From the NCBI RefSeq assembly GCF_002101395.1, contig NZ_CP019706.1:2232001-2296000 (forward strand): DNA of 64,000 nucleotides. The letters are read 5' to 3'. Below are positions 1 to 8,729 of this stretch, in pieces. Under the pieces are notes generated by a model, which was not told the origin of the DNA, did no database searches, and saw only the letters and a program-made list of their open reading frames with translations. This DNA comes from Pantoea alhagi (GTDB taxonomy: Bacteria; Pseudomonadota; Gammaproteobacteria; Enterobacterales; Enterobacteriaceae). Every line of letters starts with the position of its first letter. Within the stretch, counting starts at the first letter, position 1. The position numbers were made by a program, and so were the translations under genes.

Positions 1-385
1 AAGCGGCTTCATACAGCGATGTTGGCGTATCGGCATTGTTTTCTAATAGCCTGGCGTCGCCGCTGCCGTCCCAGGCCAAATCGAGACGTGAATAGAGCGA
101 AGGCTGCGACGTTTTCCACGAGGTGCGAACAAAATCCCACGTATGTTTAGGGATACGGAATTTAGCCAGCAGCTCTTCGCTGTTAACCACTTTATCCACC
201 ACCTGCAAACACATCTGATGCAGCTCAGCGGTGGTTTCTTCCAGATAATCAACCTGCGCCAACGTAAACTGGTAATAAGCATCCTCACACCAGTACGGCT
301 CGTCATACATGGTATGAAAACCAAAACCGTATTCGGTAGCGCGGGCGCGCCAGTCAGGACGTTCGGCAATAGCAATACGTTTCAT
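1..385 (-). CDS. ygiC: YgiC, glutathionylspermidine synthase-like ATP-grasp protein (partial, N-terminal part)
   Basis: The minus-strand reading frame starting at the ATG complementary to 383-385 encodes MKRIAIAERPDWRARATEYG and continues with WDFVRTSWKTSQPSLYSRLD and LAWDGSGDARLLENNADTPT, which I recognise as E. coli YgiC. The family is the glutathionylspermidine synthase/ATP-grasp fold that ligates a carboxylate to an amine with ATP; the substrate of YgiC itself is not settled. About 128 codons are visible and the C-terminal two thirds lie beyond the left edge. It starts 8 bp after the ygiB stop, so ygiB and ygiC are probably one operon, as in E. coli. Confidence 0.93.
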   Translation of the reverse strand, partial: MKRIAIAERPDWRARATEYGFGFHTMYDEPYWCEDAYYQFTLAQVDYLEETTAELHQMCLQVVDKVVNSEELLAKFRIPKHTWDFVRTSWKTSQPSLYSRLDLAWDGSGDARLLENNADTPTSLYEAA

Positions 386-393
386 AGGGCGCG

Positions 394-1053
394 TTAGCCC
401 CCCAGCGAACGGTTGCTGGTACCGGTCGCGCTGCTGCGCTGCATGCTGGTCTGTTTCGCTACGGTCTCACCAAAGCCGCCGCGTGTAACGGTGCTGGTGG
501 TGGCCGGTTTCGGCGCCAGCGCCGTTTTCGGCACGGTCATGGTGCGGCCTGGCGTCGCGGTGCCATAGTTGCGACCGCTGGCGTCAACGAACTTACCGTT
601 CATCGGGCTGGCGGGGTTTTTCGAGCTAAACAGCGGCTGCGCGGCAAACCCTGCGCCGCCGCCCATCATGCGGCCCATCATATAACCTGCCATCAATGGC
701 ATCCAGAAACTGCCGCTTTGATGCGCTTCTGCATTGGTGCCAGCCTGAGCCGGAGCCTGCTGGCACTGAGCTTCGCCAAATTCGGCCACGCAATCTTCAC
801 GCGAGGCATATTTAGGCGCGGTTTTTTCCGCCTCTTTCAGCGCGTTATTGTAAGCGGTGGTGCACTGTTCGCTCTGGCCCGGATTGGCTTTAGTACAGTC
901 GTCGGCGTTTTGATAAAGCGAAACCGTTTCGTCTGCTTGTTCACAGCCGGCCAGCATAAAAACGGCGGTAACGGCTAACGCCACCGGCGTCAGGTGACGA
1001 GCGCGCCAACTCTTACGGAAAGCGTCGCGATTAATATTTTTTGTCCGTTTCAT
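394..1053 (-). CDS. ygiB: YgiB, DUF1190 family putative lipoprotein
   Basis: A 219-residue protein close to E. coli YgiB over its whole length. Residues 22-37 form a hydrophobic stretch ending in a lipobox LAGC (Cys37), preceded by an unusually long basic N-terminus. The middle is Ala/Gln/Gly rich with SFWMPLMAGYMMGRMMGGGA, and the C-terminus carries the conserved AGRT/PGRTMTVPKTALAPKP-type tail. I chose the ATG at 1053 because an AGAGGA-type ribosome site precedes it and the E. coli protein starts there; a frame extension to 1083 is possible but unlikely. It lies downstream of tolC and upstream of ygiC on the same strand. The biochemical function is unknown. Confidence 0.93.
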   Translation of the reverse strand: MKRTKNINRDAFRKSWRARHLTPVALAVTAVFMLAGCEQADETVSLYQNADDCTKANPGQSEQCTTAYNNALKEAEKTAPKYASREDCVAEFGEAQCQQAPAQAGTNAEAHQSGSFWMPLMAGYMMGRMMGGGAGFAAQPLFSSKNPASPMNGKFVDASGRNYGTATPGRTMTVPKTALAPKPATTSTVTRGGFGETVAKQTSMQRSSATGTSNRSLGG

Positions 1054-1210
1054 GGGATAGTCCTCTGCCCAAAGGTAGCGCAAAGGATAGGTGAAACCGG
1101 TCTAAAAATGAAGCAACAGACAGCGCTGTGCCTGTATATTTACTTAGCTATACGTTCAAATGCGAGAAAGGATTAAAAGCGGAAGGAAACAACTGCAAAC
1201 ACGATGTTAC

Positions 1211-1238
1211 GGCCACGAAATTAATGAACTTCGTGGCC
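1211..1238. terminator. Stem-loop between tolC and ygiB
   Basis: Arms GGCCACGAA (1211-1219) and TTCGTGGCC (1230-1238) form a perfect 9-bp stem with a 10-nt loop, 11 bp after the tolC stop. The T-rich tract (TTGTTTTT) lies on the plus-strand side, whereas tolC and ygiB are both read leftwards. On the tolC transcript it would therefore be a hairpin without a U-tract, so it may be a partial terminator or an mRNA-stabilising hairpin. Confidence 0.5.
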
Positions 1239-1249
1239 TTGTTTTTAAC

Positions 1250-2728
1250 TTAATGGCTAAACGGATTACCGCTCTGACGCGCTGCTGCAGGACGCGCTGC
1301 GTCAGCGGCGTTGGTGCCGCTCTGGCTGGCTGCTGCCTGCATTCCGGTTCCCCGATCGGCGGCTGCATCCTGCTGTGCATTTTCTGGCGCTACCGTTTCC
1401 GGCGACGTTGGAATTTCTTTGCCCAGGCTGGCATTAAGCTCTGACAGATCCTGTTCGTTCAGCGTACCCAGCGCAGATTTGATGTTCAGCTGATTGATCA
1501 GGTAATCGTAACGGGCATCAGAAAGCTGCTGTTTGGCGTTGTACAGCGTCGTGGTGGCATCCAGCACGTCAACGATAGTACGTGTACCAACCTGATAGCC
1601 CGCTTCCATCGCATCCAGAGAGCTTTGAGCAGAAACCACTGCCTGCTTGTAAGCTTCAATGCTGCTGATAGAGGCGTTCACGTTATTAAAGGAGGAGCGC
1701 ACGGTTTGTACTGTAGAACGATGCGCACTTTCCAGCTGCTCGCTGGCGCTGACGAAGGCGTACTGCGCCTGTTTCACCTGCGAGGTCACCGCGCCGCCGC
1801 TGTACAACGGTAGATTAAAGCTCAGGCCAACCTGATTACTGCCGCTGATGTTGTCGTTTTGTGTGGCGCGGCTGCCGCCATATTTATTGTTGGACAGGCC
1901 GGTAGAGGCGTTTAAATCCAGCGTTGGCATATGTCCCGATTCACTATAGCGGATCTGTTCACGCGCCAGATCCTGCGACAGGCGTGCAGATAACAGGTTC
2001 AGGTTGCGGCTTTCCGCCTCTTTCAGCAGCACGCTGACCGGCTGCGGCTTATTCGTACGGAAACGATCGATATTCAGCGAGGCCAGAGTTGGATAGTAGT
2101 TGCCGGTCACCTGACGCAGGGTTTCTACCGCGTTATCCAGCTCGTTGCGTGCCGAAACTTCATTCGCCAGCACGTTGTCATACTGCGCACGGGCGTTTTG
2201 TACGTCAGTGATAGCGACCAGCCCCACATTAAAGCGCTGCGTGGTCTGATCAAGCTGACGATAGATAGACTGTTTCTGCGCTTCAATATAGGAAAGCGCA
2301 TCGATAGCGCGCAGCACATTGAAATAGGCCGTTGCCGTGTTCAGCATCAGATTCTGCTGTGCCGTCTGATAGGTAACGTCCTGCACGCCCGCTGTTTTTT
2401 CCTGAATTGTCAGCAAACGCCATTTACCCATATCGAAAATGGTTTGCGTTAACTGCAGAGAGCCGCTGGTGCTATTGGAATGGGTATCACGCGCGTCGCG
2501 GTAGCCGCTGTTATAGGTATAATCAACGCCAAGCCCTAACTGAGGCAGCAACGGACTACGGGCTTCGTTAATCTTTTCAAATGCCGCATCACGGTCCGCC
2601 GCAGAGCTGCGCAAATCAGGGTTAGTCAGACGAGCCTGTTGGTAAATCTGCAGCAGGTTCTCCGCCTGACTCGCCACGCTGAAGCCGCCCAGGCTCAGGC
2701 CAATAAGTAAAGAGAGCAGTTTCTTCAT
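1250..2728 (-). CDS. tolC: Outer membrane channel TolC
   Basis: TolC trimers form the outer-membrane exit duct for AcrAB-type multidrug efflux and type I secretion. The 492-residue protein aligns with E. coli TolC throughout: signal peptide 1-22 (cleavage after SVASQA), then two OEP repeats with conserved INEARSPLLPQLGLG, QRFNVGLVAITDVQNARAQY and VGTRTIVDVLDATTTLYNAK, and a variable Ala/Gln-rich C-terminus ending GNPFSH. Two start codons are in frame (2734 and 2728). The AAGGA motif is correctly spaced only for the second, which also gives the canonical MKKLL start. It is divergent from nudF across about 215 bp, the expected place for its promoter. Confidence 0.97.
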   Translation of the reverse strand: MKKLLSLLIGLSLGGFSVASQAENLLQIYQQARLTNPDLRSSAADRDAAFEKINEARSPLLPQLGLGVDYTYNSGYRDARDTHSNSTSGSLQLTQTIFDMGKWRLLTIQEKTAGVQDVTYQTAQQNLMLNTATAYFNVLRAIDALSYIEAQKQSIYRQLDQTTQRFNVGLVAITDVQNARAQYDNVLANEVSARNELDNAVETLRQVTGNYYPTLASLNIDRFRTNKPQPVSVLLKEAESRNLNLLSARLSQDLAREQIRYSESGHMPTLDLNASTGLSNNKYGGSRATQNDNISGSNQVGLSFNLPLYSGGAVTSQVKQAQYAFVSASEQLESAHRSTVQTVRSSFNNVNASISSIEAYKQAVVSAQSSLDAMEAGYQVGTRTIVDVLDATTTLYNAKQQLSDARYDYLINQLNIKSALGTLNEQDLSELNASLGKEIPTSPETVAPENAQQDAAADRGTGMQAAASQSGTNAADAARPAAARQSGNPFSH

Positions 2729-2943
2729 TTGCATTCCTTGTAGTGCAGCAAAGTTGCTATGGTAGCGCTGACATAAGCTAAAAAAATATGCGCCGATTCT
2801 AGCAGAGTGTGCCAGAGTGGTAAGTTGGCTGAACGTGCCATCTTCCGTTAATTTACGTAAATAATTCAGAAAGAACCACCCTTGCGGACGGCGTCTGGTT
2901 GAAACCGTTTACCGCATCCCCCACTGTAAAGGACACCGGTTTT

Positions 2944-3579
2944 ATGGTTAAAAACACAAAATCCCCTGTGACTTTCAGCAAAAAAGATGTAGAAATTATT
3001 GCACGCGAGCCACTATATGAAGGTTTTTTTTCTTTAGTTCGCTATCGCTTCCGTCACCGCCTGTTTAACGGTGAAATGAGCAAAGAAGTCGTGCGCGAAG
3101 TTTTTGAGCGCGGACATGCCGCAGTCCTGCTACCCTATGATCCCCAGCGTGATGAAGTGGTGCTGATCGAACAGATCCGCATTCCTGCTTATGATACCAG
3201 CTCAACGCCCTGGCTACTGGAATTAGTGGCCGGCATTATTGAGCCTGGCGAAAACGTTGAGCAGGTCGTGCGTCGCGAGGCGATGGAAGAAGCAGGTCTG
3301 ACGGTTAAACGCGTTGAGCCGGTGATTAACTACCTGGCCAGTCCGGGCGGCACCAGCGAGCGCCTGTCGGTTCTGGTGGGAGAAGTGGATGCCAGCGTGG
3401 CGCAAGGATGCCACGGTCTGGAGGAAGAGAATGAGGATATTCTTGTTCATGTGGTAAGCCGCGAACAGGCTTATCACTGGGTGGAAGAGGGGAAAATTGA
3501 TAACGCGGCCTCCGTCATCGCCCTGCAATGGCTGATGCTGCACTATGAGAAATTGCGAAAAGAGTGGAATCCAACATGA
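2944..3579 (+). CDS. nudF: ADP-ribose pyrophosphatase NudF
   Basis: A Nudix hydrolase that cleaves ADP-ribose to AMP and ribose 5-phosphate. The Nudix box lies at about residues 97-119 of the 211-residue protein, with the key pattern G-x5-E...REAMEEAGL complete. Flanking landmarks FERGHAAVLLPYDP and NYLASPGGTSERL match E. coli NudF. I chose the ATG at 2944 because AAAGGA lies 10 bp upstream and the length then fits the family (E. coli 209 aa); the open frame extends to 2899. Its TGA overlaps the yqiB ATG (ATGA), so nudF, yqiB, cpdA, yqiA and probably parE form one transcription unit. Confidence 0.95.
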   Translation: MVKNTKSPVTFSKKDVEIIAREPLYEGFFSLVRYRFRHRLFNGEMSKEVVREVFERGHAAVLLPYDPQRDEVVLIEQIRIPAYDTSSTPWLLELVAGIIEPGENVEQVVRREAMEEAGLTVKRVEPVINYLASPGGTSERLSVLVGEVDASVAQGCHGLEEENEDILVHVVSREQAYHWVEEGKIDNAASVIALQWLMLHYEKLRKEWNPT

Positions 3580-4001
3580 TCAAGCGCTACGTCCCTGATT
3601 TTCCCGAAATGATGCGGTTGAGCGAAACCAACTTCGCCCAGTTGCGTCGTCTGCTGCCGCGCGATGACGAAGCGGGGGCCTCGGTGACCTATCAGGTAAA
3701 GGGCGCCAGCTACAGCATTACCATTAGTGAATCTACGCGCTACACCACACTGGTTGAGATTCGTCAGACCGCGCCTGCCGTTAGCTACTGGAGTCTGCCT
3801 TCAATGTCTGTCAGGCTATATCACGATGCGATGGTTGCTGAAGTGTGTTCAACGCAGCAGATCTATCGTTTCAAAGCGCGTTATGATTACCCGAATAAAA
3901 AATTGCACCAGCGTGATGAAAAGCATCAAATCAACCAGTTTCTTGCAGACTGGCTGCGTTATTGTCTGTCGCACGGAGCCATGGCCGTCCCGGCCTGGTA
4001 A
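3576..4001 (+). CDS. yqiB: YqiB, DUF1249 family protein
   Basis: A 141-residue protein nearly colinear with E. coli YqiB, including SYWSLPSMSVRLYHDAMVAE and RYDYPNKKLHQRDEKHQINQ. No signal peptide or membrane segment is visible, so it is probably cytoplasmic. Its molecular role is unknown. The start ATG overlaps the nudF stop codon, which argues for translational coupling and fixes the start; an upstream in-frame ATG at 3564 would sit inside nudF without need. It is followed by cpdA after 42 bp. Confidence 0.93.
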   Translation: MIKRYVPDFPEMMRLSETNFAQLRRLLPRDDEAGASVTYQVKGASYSITISESTRYTTLVEIRQTAPAVSYWSLPSMSVRLYHDAMVAEVCSTQQIYRFKARYDYPNKKLHQRDEKHQINQFLADWLRYCLSHGAMAVPAW

Positions 4002-4043
4002 GCCGCAATAACCTTGATATGGCGTGGAGATTAAGGACATTTT

Positions 4044-4871
4044 TTGGATAGCCTGCTAAAACTTCCTGTGGTGAGTGGGGCCAATATCAGGATATTACAA
4101 ATCACGGATACCCACCTTTTTTCAGGCAAAAATGAAACGCTGCTGGGCGTTAATACCTGGGCCAGTTTTAATGCGGTGCTGGAAGCCATTGAGGCCGAGC
4201 AGCAGCCGATCGACCTGATTATCGCCACCGGCGATCTGGCGCAGGATCACTCGCCTGAAGCCTATCAGCACTTTGCTGAGGGTATTGCGCGCCTGCCCGC
4301 CCCTTGCGTCTGGCTGCCAGGCAATCACGATTTTCAGCCCACCATGTACGATACGCTGGCACAATCAGGCATTGCTGAAGCGAAGCAGGTGTTGCTGGGC
4401 GAGCACTGGCAACTGGTGCTGCTCGACAGCCAGGTCGCAGGCGTGCCGCACGGTATGCTCAGCGACTATCAGCTTGAGTGGCTGGACAAAACCCTGGCGC
4501 AGACGCCTGAACGCCATACGCTGGTGCTGCTGCATCATCACCCGTTGCCGTCGGGCTGCACCTGGCTGGATCAGCATAGCCTGCGGAATCCGCACGCTCT
4601 TGAGGCCGTTCTCCAGCACTGGCCGCTGGCAAAGACCCTTATTTGCGGCCATATTCATCAGGAGATGGATGTGGAGTGGCATGGCAGGCGTCTGTTAGCT
4701 GCGCCCTCAACCTGCGTGCAGTTCAAGCCGCACTGCACCAACTTTACCATTGATGCCGTCGCGCCGGGCTGGCGCTGGCTGGAGCTAAATGACAGCGGCG
4801 TGGTGCAAACGCAGGTTCAGCGTCTCTCAACGCGCGCTTTTACGCCCGATCTTGATTCTGAAGGTTACTAA
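4044..4871 (+). CDS. cpdA: 3',5'-cyclic AMP phosphodiesterase CpdA
   Basis: Hydrolyses cAMP to AMP and so tempers CRP signalling. The 275-residue protein shows every metallophosphoesterase motif: DTH (22-24), GDLAQD (63-68), GNHD (93-96), HHH (164-166) and GHIH (202-205), which bind the two metals. The start is a TTG at 4044 preceded by AAGGA with 6-bp spacing; no ATG fits, and the resulting MDSLLKLP matches the E. coli N-terminus. The rare start codon probably keeps expression low. It ends 2 bp before yqiA. Confidence 0.96.
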   Translation: MDSLLKLPVVSGANIRILQITDTHLFSGKNETLLGVNTWASFNAVLEAIEAEQQPIDLIIATGDLAQDHSPEAYQHFAEGIARLPAPCVWLPGNHDFQPTMYDTLAQSGIAEAKQVLLGEHWQLVLLDSQVAGVPHGMLSDYQLEWLDKTLAQTPERHTLVLLHHHPLPSGCTWLDQHSLRNPHALEAVLQHWPLAKTLICGHIHQEMDVEWHGRRLLAAPSTCVQFKPHCTNFTIDAVAPGWRWLELNDSGVVQTQVQRLSTRAFTPDLDSEGY

Positions 4872-4873
4872 GC

Positions 4874-5455
4874 ATGGCGACGCTGCTCTATCTGCATGGG
4901 TTTAATAGTTCTCCCGCTTCAGCCAAAGCGACGCAGCTGCAACGCTGGCTGACAATGCATCATCCGCAGATAACCATGCTGGTGCCGCAGCTGCCTGCCT
5001 TTCCGGGCGAGGCGGCGCAAATGCTGGAAGAGATGGTAATGGTGCGCGCCGGTGAACCGCTGGGTATTGTTGGCTCATCGCTTGGTGGTTATTACGCCAC
5101 CTGGCTGTCACAGTGTTTTACCTTGCCGGCAGTGGTGATCAACCCGGCGGTGCGTCCTTACGAGCTATTGCTCAATTATCTTGGTGCCAACGAGAATCCA
5201 TACACCGGTCAAAAATATGTGTTAGAGTCTCGCCACATTTACGATCTGAAGGTCATGCAGATTGACCCGCTTGAGTCGCCAGATTTGCTTTGGCTACTGC
5301 AGCAGACGGGTGATGAGGTGCTCGATTATCGTCAGGCACTGGATTACTACCAGGCCTGTCGCCAGACGGTCGAAGAGGGCGGTAATCACGCCTTTACTGG
5401 ATTCGAACGCTTTTTCCCTTCGATTCTTGACTTTATCGGTCTGAATCGCGCCTGA
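4874..5455 (+). CDS. yqiA: YqiA, alpha/beta-hydrolase esterase
   Basis: A 193-residue member of the YqiA/UPF0227 esterase family, which hydrolyses short-chain acyl esters such as palmitoyl-CoA and p-nitrophenyl esters. The fold signature is clear: HGFNSSP at 8-14 (oxyanion region), GSSLGG with nucleophile Ser69, a later Asp in GDEVLDY, and His in EGGNHAFTGF near the C-terminus. It begins 2 bp after cpdA and sits 51 bp before parE, the E. coli arrangement. Confidence 0.93.
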   Translation: MATLLYLHGFNSSPASAKATQLQRWLTMHHPQITMLVPQLPAFPGEAAQMLEEMVMVRAGEPLGIVGSSLGGYYATWLSQCFTLPAVVINPAVRPYELLLNYLGANENPYTGQKYVLESRHIYDLKVMQIDPLESPDLLWLLQQTGDEVLDYRQALDYYQACRQTVEEGGNHAFTGFERFFPSILDFIGLNRA

Positions 5456-5506
5456 TGCCGCAGGATCGTATAACTCTTTTTTCACCCACCAATTCAGAAC
5501 GATACG

Positions 5507-7402
5507 ATGACTCAATCCAGCTATAACGCTAAAGACATTGAGGTACTCAGCGGCCTCGAACCTGTTCGTCGTCGTCCGGGAATGTACACCGATACCTCGC
5601 GCCCTAACCATCTGGGTCAGGAAGTTATCGATAACAGTGTTGATGAAGCGTTGGCCGGCCATGCAAAACGCGTGGAAGTGATTCTACACGCCGATCAGTC
5701 ACTGGAAGTGATCGATGACGGACGCGGTATGCCGGTTGATATTCATCCGGAAGAGGGCGTTCCGGCGGTTGAGCTGATCTTCTGCCGCCTGCATGCCGGC
5801 GGCAAATTCTCCAACAAAAACTACCAGTTTTCCGGTGGACTGCACGGCGTCGGGATTTCCGTAGTCAATGCATTGTCGACACGTGTCGAAGTCACGGTAC
5901 GACGCAACGGCGAAGTGTACGAAATGGCCTTTGAAAACGGCGATAAAGTACAGGAACTGACCGTTACCGGTACGGTCGCTAAGCGCAATACCGGGACGCG
6001 CGTGCATTTCTGGCCCGACGGCAGTTTCTTTGACAGTCCGCGCTTCTCCGTTTCGCGTCTGTCGCATTTGCTGAAAGCGAAAGCGGTGCTTTGCCCGGGC
6101 GTTGAGATCGTTTTCAAAGATAAGGTCAATAATACCGAGCAGAGCTGGTGCTATCAGGATGGCCTCACCGATTACCTGAGCGAGGCGGTAAACGGCCTGA
6201 TTACGCTACCGGAAGCGCCGTTTGTCGGCAGTTTTTCGGGCGATGTCGAAGCGGTGGACTGGGCGCTGCTGTGGCTGCCGGAAGGCGGCGAGCTATTAAC
6301 GGAAAGCTATGTCAACCTGATCCCCACCATGCAGGGCGGCACGCACGTTAACGGTTTGCGTCAGGGGCTGCTTGATGCAATGCGCGATTTTTGTGAATAC
6401 CGTAATATTCTGCCGCGCGGCGTGAAGCTGTCGGCGGAAGATATCTGGGATCGCTGCGCTTACGTGCTGTCCGTGAAAATGCAGGATCCACAATTTGCCG
6501 GTCAGACTAAAGAGCGCCTCTCTTCACGCCAGTGCGCCGCGTTTGTCTCCGGCGTGGTTAAGGACGCTTTCAGCCTGTGGCTGAACCAGAACGTGCAGGC
6601 GGCAGAGCAACTGGCGGAGCTGGCGATCTCCAGCGCCCAGCGCCGTATGCGTGCTGCCAAAAAAGTGGTGCGTAAAAAACTGACCAGCGGCCCGGCGCTG
6701 CCCGGTAAGCTGGCCGACTGTACCGCCCAGGATTTGAGCAAAACCGAGCTGTTTCTGGTGGAAGGGGATTCTGCAGGCGGATCCGCCAAGCAGGCGCGCG
6801 ATCGCGAATATCAGGCGATTATGCCGCTGAAAGGGAAGATCCTGAATACCTGGGAAGTCTCCTCGGATGAAGTGTTAGCCTCACAGGAAGTGCATGATAT
6901 CTCTGTTGCCATCGGTATCGATCCGGACAGCGAAGATCTCACCCAGTTGCGCTACGGCAAAATCTGTATCCTTGCGGATGCGGACTCCGACGGTCTGCAT
7001 ATCGCCACGCTGCTGTGCGCGCTGTTTGTTAAACACTTCCGCTCGCTGGTGAAAGGCGGACACGTTTATGTGGCGATGCCGCCGTTATACCGCATCGATT
7101 TGGGTAAAGAGGTGTGGTACGCGCTGGATGAGGAAGAGAAGGATGGCATTCTCGAACAGCTGAAGCGTAAAAAAGGCAAGCCGAACGTTCAGCGCTTTAA
7201 AGGGTTGGGCGAAATGAACCCGATGCAGCTGCGTGAAACCACGCTCGATCCCAATACGCGTCGCCTGGTTCAGCTTACGATAGATGAAGAGGACGTTGAA
7301 CAGACGCTGGCGATGATGGATATGTTGCTGGCTAAAAAGCGTTCTGAGGATCGTCGTAACTGGCTGCAGGAGAAAGGCGATAAGGCAGAGATCGAGGTGT
7401 AA
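5507..7402 (+). CDS. parE: DNA topoisomerase IV subunit B ParE
   Basis: The ATPase subunit of topoisomerase IV, which decatenates daughter chromosomes together with ParC. The 631 residues match the family length. Motifs in order: GHKL ATPase with VIDNSVDEAL, DDGRGMPVD and GGLHGVGISVVNALS; transducer domain; TOPRIM with LVEGDSAGGSAKQARDREYQ and the metal-binding DADSDGLH; and the C-terminal RFKGLGEMNPMQLRETTLDP. The segment around LKGKILNTWEVSSDEVLAS, where quinolone-resistance changes occur in E. coli, looks wild type. It ends the cpdA-yqiA-parE run and is followed by a strong terminator. Confidence 0.97.
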   Translation: MTQSSYNAKDIEVLSGLEPVRRRPGMYTDTSRPNHLGQEVIDNSVDEALAGHAKRVEVILHADQSLEVIDDGRGMPVDIHPEEGVPAVELIFCRLHAGGKFSNKNYQFSGGLHGVGISVVNALSTRVEVTVRRNGEVYEMAFENGDKVQELTVTGTVAKRNTGTRVHFWPDGSFFDSPRFSVSRLSHLLKAKAVLCPGVEIVFKDKVNNTEQSWCYQDGLTDYLSEAVNGLITLPEAPFVGSFSGDVEAVDWALLWLPEGGELLTESYVNLIPTMQGGTHVNGLRQGLLDAMRDFCEYRNILPRGVKLSAEDIWDRCAYVLSVKMQDPQFAGQTKERLSSRQCAAFVSGVVKDAFSLWLNQNVQAAEQLAELAISSAQRRMRAAKKVVRKKLTSGPALPGKLADCTAQDLSKTELFLVEGDSAGGSAKQARDREYQAIMPLKGKILNTWEVSSDEVLASQEVHDISVAIGIDPDSEDLTQLRYGKICILADADSDGLHIATLLCALFVKHFRSLVKGGHVYVAMPPLYRIDLGKEVWYALDEEEKDGILEQLKRKKGKPNVQRFKGLGEMNPMQLRETTLDPNTRRLVQLTIDEEDVEQTLAMMDMLLAKKRSEDRRNWLQEKGDKAEIEV

Positions 7403-7437
7403 CTTCGTGCTGTTTAGCGCTGCCAGCTGGCAATAAT

Positions 7438-7473
7438 AAACCGCCCGGGCATCTCGCGATTACCGGGCGGTTT
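7438..7473. terminator. Bidirectional terminator between parE and ygiN
   Basis: Arms AAACCGCCCGG (7438-7448) and CCGGGCGGTTT (7463-7473) form an 11-bp perfect stem, followed by T-rich sequence on both strands (TTTCATTT on plus). It sits between the convergent genes parE and ygiN. Confidence 0.88.
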
Positions 7474-7503
7474 CATTTGAGCAGGGCTATTTTTATATCC
7501 TGC

Positions 7504-7839
7504 TTACAGTACGTCAGGCTCTGTCACAGTGGCCCCCGGTTTTTCCATCACAAAGATCTTCACATCCAGCACATCATCTTTAATACGTTCGCGATGGGCT
7601 TCCATATGCGGCTGCTGCTGATGCTGTTCCAGATGGCGCAGCGACTCCCAATATTCCAGCATAAAAATGGAGTTGGGCAGATTCTGCTTCCACGGCACCT
7701 GCGCCTGATGATCGACCAGCACCTGATATTTACGACAGCCTTCTTCCCCTAAAACGATCGGCGTCAGATCATCAATGGCCGCCAGTACCGCTTCCCGACG
7801 GCCCGGCTTAACGCAAATTTCAGCGACAACTGTCAGCAT
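7504..7839 (-). CDS. ygiN: YgiN, quinol monooxygenase (ABM domain)
   Basis: A 111-residue antibiotic-biosynthesis-monooxygenase-fold protein similar to E. coli YgiN, which oxidises menadiol and is proposed to work with MdaB in a quinone redox cycle. Visible family features are the N-terminal strand MLTVVAEICVKPGRREAVL, EEGCRKYQV, and MLEYWESLRHLEQHQQQPHM. It is more divergent from E. coli than its neighbours, with a C-terminal extension of a few residues. It follows mdaB by 34 bp on the same strand, so the two are probably co-transcribed. Confidence 0.85.
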   Translation of the reverse strand: MLTVVAEICVKPGRREAVLAAIDDLTPIVLGEEGCRKYQVLVDHQAQVPWKQNLPNSIFMLEYWESLRHLEQHQQQPHMEAHRERIKDDVLDVKIFVMEKPGATVTEPDVL

Positions 7840-7873
7840 AATAGATCCCTGGTAAGTGTTTCAGAGCTTTAAG

Positions 7874-8455
7874 TTAAGCAAAGATCTTAGCCAGATGCTC
7901 ACGATAGCGTTCAATATCACGCGGCACGTCAGGTTGTTTGATCACGTCATTACAGATAAATGTCGGCAGGCCTTCCATCCCCAGGAACTGGTTAGCCTTA
8001 TGGAAATGGAGGTAAAGCCCGTCCACGCCAACGCCTTCAAAGAACTGCTGCGGATCGGTAAAGGCTTCCAGCGGCGCGTTCCAGGTTAACGACAGCATAT
8101 ATTTTTTGCCCTGCAGCAAGCCGCCGGAACCATATTTTTTGCTGGCGTCAGCGCGGGTGCGGCCATCGCTGGCATAAAGCGAACCATGACCTTCGGTAAA
8201 GACTTCATCAATATATTTTTTCAGGATCCACGGCTCGCCCATCCACCAGCCCGGCATCTGATAAATCACCACGTCATTAGCAAGGTACTTCTGCACTTCC
8301 TGCTGAATATCGTAGCCGTCATCAATGCGCGTCACCTGCACTTCGTGGCCCTGATCGCGTAAGAAGGTCTCTGCCACTTCGGTCATGGTATGGTTCAGTT
8401 CACCTTTCGAGTGGGCAAATTGTTTACCCGCATCAAGAATTAAAATTTTGCTCAT
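7874..8455 (-). CDS. mdaB: NADPH:quinone oxidoreductase MdaB
   Basis: A flavodoxin-fold FAD enzyme that reduces quinones by two electrons, protecting against oxidative and drug stress. The 193 residues match E. coli MdaB: ILILDAGKQFAHSKGELNHT at the N-terminus (FAD phosphate region), YQMPGWWMGEPWILKKYIDE, and the active-site loop YGSGGLLQGKKYMLSLTWNA. It is the first gene of an mdaB-ygiN operon and is divergent from parC across 274 bp. In E. coli the qseBC two-component genes and ygiS lie between parC and mdaB; they are absent here. Confidence 0.94.
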   Translation of the reverse strand: MSKILILDAGKQFAHSKGELNHTMTEVAETFLRDQGHEVQVTRIDDGYDIQQEVQKYLANDVVIYQMPGWWMGEPWILKKYIDEVFTEGHGSLYASDGRTRADASKKYGSGGLLQGKKYMLSLTWNAPLEAFTDPQQFFEGVGVDGLYLHFHKANQFLGMEGLPTFICNDVIKQPDVPRDIERYREHLAKIFA

Positions 8456-8729
8456 TATCGTTGTCGCTCTGTTGAAATTTCTGAAGCCAGTTTACGTGCG
8501 GCGCCGGCAAAGAAAAATGTACGATTGATCATAACACTTTTGCGTATAGCGCAATAATCCGCAAAGAATGTGAAAGAAAATGGCTCAATTCCGCTGGCGG
8601 TTTGCGGTTCAGAATGCGCCGTTGTCGCCACGACTAAACTGTGACATCGCCGCATCAGATAAGGTACTATCCTCGCCAAACAGATCGCCACGCGGCGCGC
8701 TGATGCCCGCCGCAACGTGAGGAATCATA

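Noticed and set aside
43..375. 110-codon minus-strand ORF at the left edge
   Set aside because: It is a shadow frame of ygiC, whose real frame starts at 385 and matches the known protein.
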